Both the position numbers and the translations under genes were made by a program. A stretch of 64,000 nt of DNA from Thiodiazotropha sp040791665 (lineage in GTDB: Bacteria > Pseudomonadota > Gammaproteobacteria > Chromatiales > Chromatiaceae), in the NCBI GenBank assembly GCA_040791665.1, contig JBFNNX010000010.1:124001-188000 (forward strand). The letters run 5' to 3'. Below the pieces are notes generated by a model. It made no database searches. It was not told where the DNA came from and saw nothing but the letters and a program-made list of their open reading frames with translations. The stretch's first letter is position 1, and every line of letters starts with the position of its first letter. Below are positions 35,799-42,809 of this stretch, one piece after another.

Positions 35799-36464
35799 AT
35801 GTCAGATAAAAAAGATAAGGCCAGGATAAAGGAAGCGGTAAAACGCCGTAAGCGTCAAACTTATACGCCAGTGGTTCCCGACATGCAGTTGGGATTCATA
35901 CATAATAATGTTGATTGCATTGGCTGCCGGGCCTGCGAAATCGCCTGTAAGGATAAAAATGGGTTGGCAGCCGGGCCAAGGTTCAGACGCGTTCAATATA
36001 TAGAAGGCGGAAAGTACCCGGATGTATTCGCCTATAAGGTCAATATGTCATGCAACCACTGTGAATCCCCCGCTTGCCTGCCTACTTGTCCCACCGGTGC
36101 GATCTTTAAACGAAAGAAGGATGGTATAGTCGATATCGACTCTACCCTATGTATCGGCTGCCGGCGTTGTGAAGCTGCCTGTCCCTTCGGTGCACCCCAG
36201 TTTGATGCGAGCGACAGCATCGTCAAAAAGTGCAACATGTGTGTGGATGAGATCGAGGCGGGTCGAAAACCCTACTGTGTCATGGCCTGCATGATGCGTG
36301 TTTTGGATATCGGTCCGGTTGAGGAGATCTGGAGCGGGGCACTGGAGACGGTGGCGATTGGTCCCAATGACAAGGTCTCCCGGCAGGTGAAGAATATCTC
36401 GAACATCGAGTTGACAAAGCCCTCAATCGGCTTTGTGGCCCATAGTAAAGGGAAGGTCAAGTGA
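35799..36464 (+). CDS. Four-cluster ferredoxin-type subunit of the molybdoenzyme (DmsB-like)
   Basis: A 221-residue iron-sulfur subunit with 16 cysteines in four [4Fe-4S] binding groups: CIGCRACEIAC, CNHCESPACLPTC, CIGCRRCEAAC and CNMC...CVMAC. Such subunits pass electrons between the catalytic subunit and the membrane or a cytochrome. There is no export signal, so it probably travels with the Tat-exported partner. GGAGGAGA precedes ATG 35799, 17 bp after the catalytic gene. No DmsC-type anchor gene is present nearby. Confidence 0.93.
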   Translation: MSDKKDKARIKEAVKRRKRQTYTPVVPDMQLGFIHNNVDCIGCRACEIACKDKNGLAAGPRFRRVQYIEGGKYPDVFAYKVNMSCNHCESPACLPTCPTGAIFKRKKDGIVDIDSTLCIGCRRCEAACPFGAPQFDASDSIVKKCNMCVDEIEAGRKPYCVMACMMRVLDIGPVEEIWSGALETVAIGPNDKVSRQVKNISNIELTKPSIGFVAHSKGKVK

Positions 36465-37237
36465 TGGAGCAAGCATTGGATCTGCACGACAAATCAAGCA
36501 TTAAACTATTGCAAACTTTCTATCAGGCAGTTGCCGATGACTTGGAGATGCTTGCCCTGCTACATGTGAAAGAGCCTGATTGTAGGATTCTCGAGGCTTT
36601 GCGTGATTGTGGCTTCCCGCACTCCATGGGGCTGAAACTGGTTACCGAAGCAGGTATCAATGCGATTGACTTGATGGGTCGAGTGGTAGAGTCACTGCCC
36701 GATACATTTGATGATGACTTCCTCGATCTGTTGGCGGCGGATTATGCCGACATCTACCTGAATCATAGCCTGCAGGCCTCACCGCTGGAATCGGTTTGGC
36801 TGGATGAAGAGCATCTGACCTGCCAAGAGAGTATGTTTCAGGTAAGGGCGTGGTATGAAATCTATGGTCTTATGGTGGAAAATTGGCGTGTCAGGCCCGA
36901 CGATGACCTGGTATTGCAACTTCAGTTTGTTTCACACCTGTTCTCGATTTCAGAGTCTGAAAAGCATCTTGAGGATGCGGCAAGGTTTATGGACGAACAT
37001 CTGTTGCGCTGGCTGGGTGAATTCTCCAATCGTGTTTCAAGCCGCTGCGCGACGCCATATTTTGCCGGTGTGGTTTTGTTGACGGCGGCCTATTGCGAAG
37101 AGTTGAGGGATCTTTTGGCAATCGTGATCGATCAGCCCAGGCCGTCGCAGGAGGAGATAGAAAAGAGAATGAAGCCCAGTGCGCCCAAAGAAGAGGTATC
37201 TCTCAGCTATATGCCTGGAATGGGCCCTGCCGTATAG
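36464..37237 (+). CDS. TorD/DmsD-family molybdoenzyme chaperone
   Basis: A 257-residue cytoplasmic all-helical protein matching TorD-like redox enzyme maturation proteins. The core LLAADYADIYLNHSLQASPLESVWLDEE with CQESMFQVRAWYE downstream corresponds to the family's substrate-binding region, followed by DDDLVLQLQFVSHLF. It should hold the molybdoenzyme's Tat signal until cofactor insertion. Its ATG overlaps the ferredoxin stop (TGATG), so it is coupled to the operon. Confidence 0.9.
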   Translation: MEQALDLHDKSSIKLLQTFYQAVADDLEMLALLHVKEPDCRILEALRDCGFPHSMGLKLVTEAGINAIDLMGRVVESLPDTFDDDFLDLLAADYADIYLNHSLQASPLESVWLDEEHLTCQESMFQVRAWYEIYGLMVENWRVRPDDDLVLQLQFVSHLFSISESEKHLEDAARFMDEHLLRWLGEFSNRVSSRCATPYFAGVVLLTAAYCEELRDLLAIVIDQPRPSQEEIEKRMKPSAPKEEVSLSYMPGMGPAV

Positions 37238-37313
37238 ATTTGAGTCCATAAACAATTCTGAGATTGCCTGATTAACTTTTATTTACCCTACACAAGCGTT
37301 AGGAGAGGATCTA

Positions 37314-37700
37314 ATGAAAACGCATAGAAACAATTGGGTGGCCGCTAGCTGTTTTATGACGATGTTGATGTTTAGTGCCCAAGGTGCCTTTGCGGATGCT
37401 GCCGCCGGTAAGGTTATATACGAGGGCACAGGTGGTTGTGTGGCATGCCATGGGATGAGCGGACAGGGCGATGGGCCGGCTGGAATGGCGCTGAATCCGA
37501 AGCCGCGCAGTTTTGTGGAGGGCGCCTATCTCTACGATACGGACGGAGACGGACAGCCGGGCAGTGACACAGACCTGCTCAACATTATTAAAAACGGATC
37601 AGCCAAGTATGGCGGTGCACCGACGATGCCAGGACGTGCCGATATTCCTGATGCCGATATCCAAGCTATTGTCGCCTACTTGAGAAGCCTGAAAAAATAG
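37314..37700 (+). CDS. Periplasmic monoheme cytochrome c
   Basis: A 128-residue class I cytochrome c with signal peptide to about residue 28, heme site CVACH at 42-46 and a C-terminal Met region (GGAPTMPGR) for the axial ligand. The C-terminal helix (DADIQAIVAYLRSLKK) is typical. It lies within the molybdoenzyme operon, 76 bp after the chaperone gene, and probably shuttles electrons to or from the five-heme cytochrome or the enzyme. Confidence 0.92.
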   Translation: MKTHRNNWVAASCFMTMLMFSAQGAFADAAAGKVIYEGTGGCVACHGMSGQGDGPAGMALNPKPRSFVEGAYLYDTDGDGQPGSDTDLLNIIKNGSAKYGGAPTMPGRADIPDADIQAIVAYLRSLKK

Positions 37701-37730
37701 AAGGGCAGTCAATAGCTATACGATAGGATT

Positions 37731-38807
37731 ATGACGCCTCTGCAAGAACTGTTTGATCAGATCCGGCAAGAAGAGAAATTGCCGGATATGGTCTCTGAGC
37801 GCTGTGTTCATGAAATCGTCGAGGTGGCAAGCTGTTCGTCTTGTGTGGATGTCTGTCCGCAGCATGCATGGTCTTTGGATGACGAGGCGCTACGTCTCGA
37901 TACCGCACTCTGCGATGGCTGCGGGTTGTGTATGCCTACCTGTCCTGAAGGAGCGATTTCGATCCGATATGAGGTTCCCATAGGTGACTGGGAACAGAGA
38001 AAGATTGTGCTTTGCGCCTGCGAAAAGGCGGGAATAACCCACAAGAAAGGTGCCATTCCCTGTATCCACCTTGTCGGTATCAAAGATATCCTTAAACTGT
38101 ATCGACAGGGCTATTCCGAATGGCTTGTGGCGACAGGCAGCTGTACGGAGTGTAAGCGTAACAGAGGTGTCAAACTCTCCGAAAGAGTTGATCGGATCAC
38201 CTCGGCGCTTTCTGTCAAGAGGATGGCGCCTATAGACTATCGTCGATTGAACGGTGGTGAATGGCAACGTATCAGTTCCCTATTGGTTGAAGACCATGCG
38301 GCATCCAGACTTAGTCGTAGAGGATTTTTGCGGGGAATGATTGAGGGTGGTCTCCGACCCAAATCGGCCATTTTCAATCTGTACGAAAGTGAAACTGATG
38401 ATTTCACAGCCCCAGGAGAATTGATTCCGGCGAGAGGTGAGCCCTCAGTCTGGCCTTATGTGCCGCAAATCGATGCCGTTCAATGCAATGGATGCGATGC
38501 CTGTGTCAGGCTCTGCCCGCATGGTGCAATAGATCTCAATGACGGGAGTGAACGGATCTATTACGGCATGGAGCCACAGCTATGCAGCGGATGCGGCATC
38601 TGTGTGGATGTCTGTAACGCGCAGGCCATATCGGTCAATGAGTGGTCGAGACTGGAGCATCGGGATGTGACATTGGAAAGCATGAAATGTTCATGCTGTG
38701 GTAACCAGGTGCATGTGCCTGCGGAAAGCAGAGTGAGATCGCAACGTCTTTGCAGAATTTGTGCTCAAGTCAACCATCATAAAAACCTCTATCAGGTAGT
38801 GGAATAG
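37731..38807 (+). CDS. NapF-like polyferredoxin with internal twin-arginine motif
   Basis: A 358-residue iron-sulfur protein. The N-terminal part has an incomplete group (C35, C38, C42) and a full [4Fe-4S] group (C61-C71). A middle part contains CAC (95-97), C111 and CTEC (138-141). SRRGFLRG at 195-202 resembles the start of NapF/NapG proteins, and two more [4Fe-4S] groups follow (C252-C262, C285-C295), then a C-terminal CSCC...CRIC set. It looks like a fusion of a ferredoxin domain to a NapF-like protein. It lies 30 bp after the cytochrome gene and may assist assembly or feed electrons from the cytoplasm. ATG 37731 follows TAGGA. Confidence 0.85.
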   Translation: MTPLQELFDQIRQEEKLPDMVSERCVHEIVEVASCSSCVDVCPQHAWSLDDEALRLDTALCDGCGLCMPTCPEGAISIRYEVPIGDWEQRKIVLCACEKAGITHKKGAIPCIHLVGIKDILKLYRQGYSEWLVATGSCTECKRNRGVKLSERVDRITSALSVKRMAPIDYRRLNGGEWQRISSLLVEDHAASRLSRRGFLRGMIEGGLRPKSAIFNLYESETDDFTAPGELIPARGEPSVWPYVPQIDAVQCNGCDACVRLCPHGAIDLNDGSERIYYGMEPQLCSGCGICVDVCNAQAISVNEWSRLEHRDVTLESMKCSCCGNQVHVPAESRVRSQRLCRICAQVNHHKNLYQVVE

Positions 38808-38944
38808 GCTGTCATTTCACAGACAGTTATCGGTTGCTCCTCAAAATATAAAGAATTCATAACATCTGATCCCTAGCCGAAGACAAATTGGATTCTCTAT
38901 GCTCTACTTGCAGTCAAGCACGGCTATTCAGGGCAAGTAAACAA

Positions 38945-40534
38945 ATGATCAGCAGTGACAATCCAGTATCACTGAAATGCAGGTTGCAATGGCCGGTAAT
39001 TTTACTCGTACTGTTGAGTTTTAACGGCTGCTCTTCGGAGACCGCAGACCGTGAGCAGAGTGATAGTGTTCAAACAAGTTCTATCGATACGAGTGCGGAA
39101 TTCGCGCCGGGTATGCCATGGTTGAATGTCGAGAGACCACTGACATTTGACGATTTGCTGGGAAAGGTGGTTATTCTGGACTTTTGGACGTATGGGTGTA
39201 TCAACTGTATCCATGTACTGGCTGACTTGAAGAAGCTGGAAAAGAAGTATGGGGATCAACTGCTGGTTATCGGTGTGCATACACCGAAATTCGACAATGA
39301 AAAGAATCTCGATACACTCAGGAGTATTGTAGTCAGGTATGGTGTCGACCACCCCGTCGTCAACGATGTCGAATCTTTGTTGGCAGGCTATTATGGTATG
39401 CACGCATGGCCCACCAGGGTGTTTATCGATCCTGCCGGAGATGTGCTCGGTCGGGTGACAGGTGAAGGAAGATATAGACAGATCGATAACAAAATCGCCG
39501 AACTGCTCGAGCAGCATAAGAGTATCCTCAACCTCACTCCAATTCCACTACGATTGGAACGTGAACACAGTAAACCGACGCCTTTGGCAGCTCCAGGTAA
39601 AATTGCAATTTCCGATGTGTATCTGGCGATAAGCGATACGTTGCATAATCGAGTTCTGGTCACAGATCATCAAGGACAAACACTATTCGTCGTTGGAACG
39701 CAAGCGGCTGGGAACGAGGATGGTGAATTTGATCAGGCAAGATTCAATATGCCTCAAGGTCTTGTCTTTGACGACAACGGAATCTATGTGGCGGATACAG
39801 GAAATCACACTATACGATACATTGATCTGGCAAATAAGGTCGTAACTACCGTTGCAGGTAACGGGGTACTGGAAAGAAAACGTGAAGGTTATTATAAAGC
39901 AACATCGATCGGCATGGCGTCTCCTTGGGCGCTGGCACTCAAGGACGATCAACTCTTCATCGCAATGGCGGGCAGCCATCAGATCTGGGTTTATAACACC
40001 ACATCAAAACAACTCATTCATTACGCGGGATCGGGACGTGAAGGTATTGTTGATGGAGATATCGAAACAGCGACGTTCAGCCAACCGAGTGGTTTAAGTC
40101 TTTTTGGAGACTGGTTATATATTGCAGATTCAGAAGCCTCAGCGGTTAGACGCATTCATCTGAAAGACGAAGTCGCCGAGACATTGGTGGGTACGGGGTT
40201 ATTCGATTTCGGTGATGTGGATGGAAAATTGCACGAAGCGAAACTGCAACATGTGCTGGGGATTGCTGTGGCCGGTGACCATTCGGTTGTCCTTGCAGAT
40301 ACTTATAATCATAAAATCAAAATCGTTGATCTCGAGAAGGATACGATAAAATCAATAGTTGGTGATGGCAGGCCTGGGTTTCTCAGTACCGTAAACGGCG
40401 AATTTCAGTTGAATGAGCCCGGTGGTCTGGCATTGCATGAAAAGACACTGTTCATAGCAGACACAAATAATAACCGTATCGTGGTTTATGATCTCGATGG
40501 CAGGGATGTCTCAGTCTTGGATATAAAAAAGTAA
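38945..40534 (+). CDS. Thioredoxin-NHL repeat lipoprotein
   Basis: A 529-residue lipoprotein. Signal lipobox SFNGC (Cys29) is followed by a thioredoxin-like domain with active site CINC (85-88) in DFWTYGCINCIHVLADL. A long NHL repeat propeller follows (about 215-525) with motifs such as FNMPQGLVFDDNGIYVADTGNHTIRYIDL and LNEPGGLALHEKTLFIADTNNNRIVVYDL. The plan matches the NHLRC2-type proteins. ATG 38945 is used; a TTG at 38888 would add 19 unlikely residues. It lies on the same strand 137 bp after the polyferredoxin gene and may maintain exported thiols. Confidence 0.87.
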   Translation: MISSDNPVSLKCRLQWPVILLVLLSFNGCSSETADREQSDSVQTSSIDTSAEFAPGMPWLNVERPLTFDDLLGKVVILDFWTYGCINCIHVLADLKKLEKKYGDQLLVIGVHTPKFDNEKNLDTLRSIVVRYGVDHPVVNDVESLLAGYYGMHAWPTRVFIDPAGDVLGRVTGEGRYRQIDNKIAELLEQHKSILNLTPIPLRLEREHSKPTPLAAPGKIAISDVYLAISDTLHNRVLVTDHQGQTLFVVGTQAAGNEDGEFDQARFNMPQGLVFDDNGIYVADTGNHTIRYIDLANKVVTTVAGNGVLERKREGYYKATSIGMASPWALALKDDQLFIAMAGSHQIWVYNTTSKQLIHYAGSGREGIVDGDIETATFSQPSGLSLFGDWLYIADSEASAVRRIHLKDEVAETLVGTGLFDFGDVDGKLHEAKLQHVLGIAVAGDHSVVLADTYNHKIKIVDLEKDTIKSIVGDGRPGFLSTVNGEFQLNEPGGLALHEKTLFIADTNNNRIVVYDLDGRDVSVLDIKK

Positions 40535-40547
40535 CTAAAAATAACAG

Positions 40548-41159
40548 TCACTCTTGTGAGGTGGGCAGTGCTTTGATCGCGATATCGACGATCCTGACAA
40601 GCTCTCTGTGAGATTTACCCTGTCTTGCCAGTACCGATAGTCCGTAAAGAACGGATAACAGATATTCCGCGATGTCCCTTGGTTTGGTTGTTTTATGCAA
40701 GTGGCCTCTTTTCTGTTCGGCCTGGACTGCTTTGGTCAGCAAGAGTGCGTTAACTTGCCTCATCTCCTGTAATGACAGGGAAATGTTTTCAGGCATTGCT
40801 GAGCTACCGGCCTCGCAACAGCTTTTCACGAACAGACATCCCTTAGGCGAATCATTGCCGTTGATCAAATCGATGATGCCAAGCATATAGGCCCGAACCC
40901 GCTCTGCGAATGGAGTCTCTGCGGGATTTGTGAGTCGTTCCATGAGCGGCGCTCCATAATGCGACATATAGTGTTCCAGCGCAGTTGCAAAGAGTTGTTC
41001 CTTGTTGCCAAAGGCTGCATAGAGGCTGGGCTTGTTGATGCCCAGCACCTCTGTCAGGTCACTCACGGATGTACCGGAATAACCATTTTCCCAAAAAACA
41101 CGCATCGCCTTGTCCAGTGCATCTGATTTTACAAAAGCCCGTTTCCTGCCTGCCTTCAT
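40548..41159 (-). CDS. TetR family regulator of the adjacent SDR gene
   Basis: A 203-residue TetR-type repressor with N-terminal helix-turn-helix (ALDKAMRVFWENGYSGTSVSDLTEVLGINKPSLYAAFGNK) and the C-terminal domain with CLFVKSCCEAG typical of the group that regulates SDR or reductase genes. ATG 41159 is chosen because GAGG lies 6 bp upstream; ATG 41177 lacks a signal. It is divergent from the SDR gene, with two operator palindromes between them. Confidence 0.9.
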   Translation of the reverse strand: MKAGRKRAFVKSDALDKAMRVFWENGYSGTSVSDLTEVLGINKPSLYAAFGNKEQLFATALEHYMSHYGAPLMERLTNPAETPFAERVRAYMLGIIDLINGNDSPKGCLFVKSCCEAGSSAMPENISLSLQEMRQVNALLLTKAVQAEQKRGHLHKTTKPRDIAEYLLSVLYGLSVLARQGKSHRELVRIVDIAIKALPTSQE

Positions 41160-41197
41160 CGTCCGCCTCAATATCATGGTTTGGTGTTGACATTATG

Positions 41198-41209
41198 TAC
41201 CGACCGGTA
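41198..41209. promoter_or_regulatory. Putative TetR operator A
   Basis: TACCGACCGGTA is a 12-bp near-palindrome within ATGTACCGACCGGTATAAT, about 40 bp upstream of the TetR start. Together with site 41223-41240 it fits control of both divergent genes. Confidence 0.65.
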
Positions 41210-41222
41210 TAATAATGCAAAT

Positions 41223-41240
41223 ATGTACCGTACGGTACAT
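41223..41240. promoter_or_regulatory. Putative TetR operator B
   Basis: ATGTACCGTACGGTACAT is a perfect 18-bp palindrome 31 bp before the SDR start, overlapping its probable promoter. It shares the TACCG...CGGTA core with operator A. Confidence 0.8.
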
Positions 41241-41270
41241 TATATATAGATCAACTATAGGAGGCATCCC

Positions 41271-42011
41271 ATGCAAAAAGTGAAAGGTCGAGTTGTTCTG
41301 GTTACAGGTGCCAATCGCGGTATCGGCAAGAGCATAGTGGAGGAGTTTTTACGCGCCGGCGCGAGCAAGATATACGCCGCGGCACGTAATCCGGAGTCTC
41401 TCAAACCCTTGACCGATGCCTATGATAAACGCATCGTTGCGTTATGCATCGACCTCAATGATCCGGCCAGTATCACCTCAGCTGCGAGCCTGGCCAGTGA
41501 TGTGGAGATCGTGGTCAACAATGCGGGCATGCTGAATATTGCAACTCCCCTGGCCAGTAATGCCGTGGCTGCATTGCAGGACGAGATGGAGGTCAATGTC
41601 TACGGGTTGATGCGCATGGCACAGGTCTTCGCACCCCTCTTGAGGGCGAATGGCGGCGGTGCCTTGGTTCAGCTCAATTCTGTTGCTTCCATGAAGAACT
41701 TTGCGGACTTTGCGACCTACTCAGCATCTAAAGCTGCCTCATATTCCATCACCCAAGGCTTGCGTGATGTACTTAAGGAACAGGGTACACATGTGATCAG
41801 CGTGCACCCGGGTCCGATAGCGACGGACATGGCTACGCATGCCGGTCTGGACGAAATTGCTGAACCGGTCGAAGTCGTTCCACAGGCGATTATCAATGCC
41901 CTGGAAACAGGTGAGTTTCATGCGTTTCCGGATTCCATGGCCAAGCAGATCGGTGCCGTCTACCATGACTTTGCCAGCAACATAGTAGAAGCAAATCTAA
42001 TGGAGGGCTGA
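41271..42011 (+). CDS. Short-chain dehydrogenase/reductase
   Basis: A 246-residue classical SDR oxidoreductase. The cofactor motif TGANRGIG is at 12-19, the NNAG motif follows at about 83-86, and the catalytic Tyr-x3-Lys is in ATYSASKAA with the Ser in QLNSVASM. AARN after the second strand suggests NADP(H) preference. It is divergently transcribed from a TetR gene with two operators, so expression is probably induced by a small molecule. GGAGG precedes the ATG. Substrate unknown. Confidence 0.93.
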   Translation: MQKVKGRVVLVTGANRGIGKSIVEEFLRAGASKIYAAARNPESLKPLTDAYDKRIVALCIDLNDPASITSAASLASDVEIVVNNAGMLNIATPLASNAVAALQDEMEVNVYGLMRMAQVFAPLLRANGGGALVQLNSVASMKNFADFATYSASKAASYSITQGLRDVLKEQGTHVISVHPGPIATDMATHAGLDEIAEPVEVVPQAIINALETGEFHAFPDSMAKQIGAVYHDFASNIVEANLMEG

Positions 42012-42084
42012 AGCGATTTTTCAACAATTATCGGGCATGTATATGTAGAGAGCTCAATGCCGACAAATTAAGTTAGGGGCGATT

Positions 42085-42106
42085 GGATTAGTGTTAACAG
42101 GCCCTA
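42085..42106 (-). mobile_element. Solo terminal inverted repeat of an IS630-type/MITE element
   Basis: GGATTAGTGTTAACAGGCCC followed by TA is the reverse complement of the end sequence of the 271-bp element at 49745 and of the solo end at 61545. The element's interior would lie to the left, but no second end was found. It sits just upstream of a truncated gene. Confidence 0.6.
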
Positions 42107-42221
42107 ATATATGCGAGGTTTTCGTGTGCCTACCTGCAATCTGCAAGGACTATTATTAGTGACAAAATGAGTTGCCTGGATTTTTTGTCGATCTGTTGTG
42201 TGAAACGGATAGACTGTTGTA

Positions 42222-42665
42222 TTGATAATTAACTGCATACTTAAAAACATCTACGACTGGGACGAGTTCAAGGGTTGGGACTACCGGCTTTCTGGTTCCG
42301 GAGGTGCCGGTTATGTGTTTAGGCATGACGATACCTGGCACCTTGTTGGGCGTATCGGTCTCGGCGGCAACAAGACCTATGGCGATGTCGATGAGGTGCT
42401 TACCCAGGAAGCGACCTTTGGATTGGATACGGTTTGGACCATCTCCGAACGGGAGTCGGTAGAGTTTAAGACCACCTTCTATCCAAGTCTGGAGGAGAGT
42501 GGTGAATATCGTAATATTGCTGCCTTCAACTGGAAGACGGTTATGTCAGAAGAGGGAGCGTTGGCGATGAAAATCGGTTTGATCAACGAGTACGATTCGC
42601 TGGCCGCTCCCGGCACAGAAAAGAGCGATTTCAAATACAACCTATCATTGGTGTGGGGGCTTTAA
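42222..42665 (+). pseudogene. 5'-truncated DUF481 (YdiY-like) outer-membrane protein remnant
   Basis: The 147-codon frame starts at a TTG without a ribosome-binding site. From DWDEFKGWDYRLSGSGGAGYVF to the end (SDFKYNLSLVWGL) it matches the C-terminal half of DUF481 salt-induced outer-membrane proteins, which run to about 250-300 residues with a signal peptide. The signal peptide and the first strands are absent. A solo transposon end lies 116 bp upstream, suggesting that the 5' part was lost in a rearrangement. Confidence 0.7.
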
Positions 42666-42809
42666 TTGACAGGCTCTTATCCAGGTCCGATGGATCCAGA
42701 TCTGTGAAAAAATCAGGGCACATACCGCTTTGCCTGCAAGCTAATGAAGGGATCCATTTTGCAGTTAATTTGCATATGTTGGCGTCCATTTGCGGCCATA
42801 TCAATGGCC

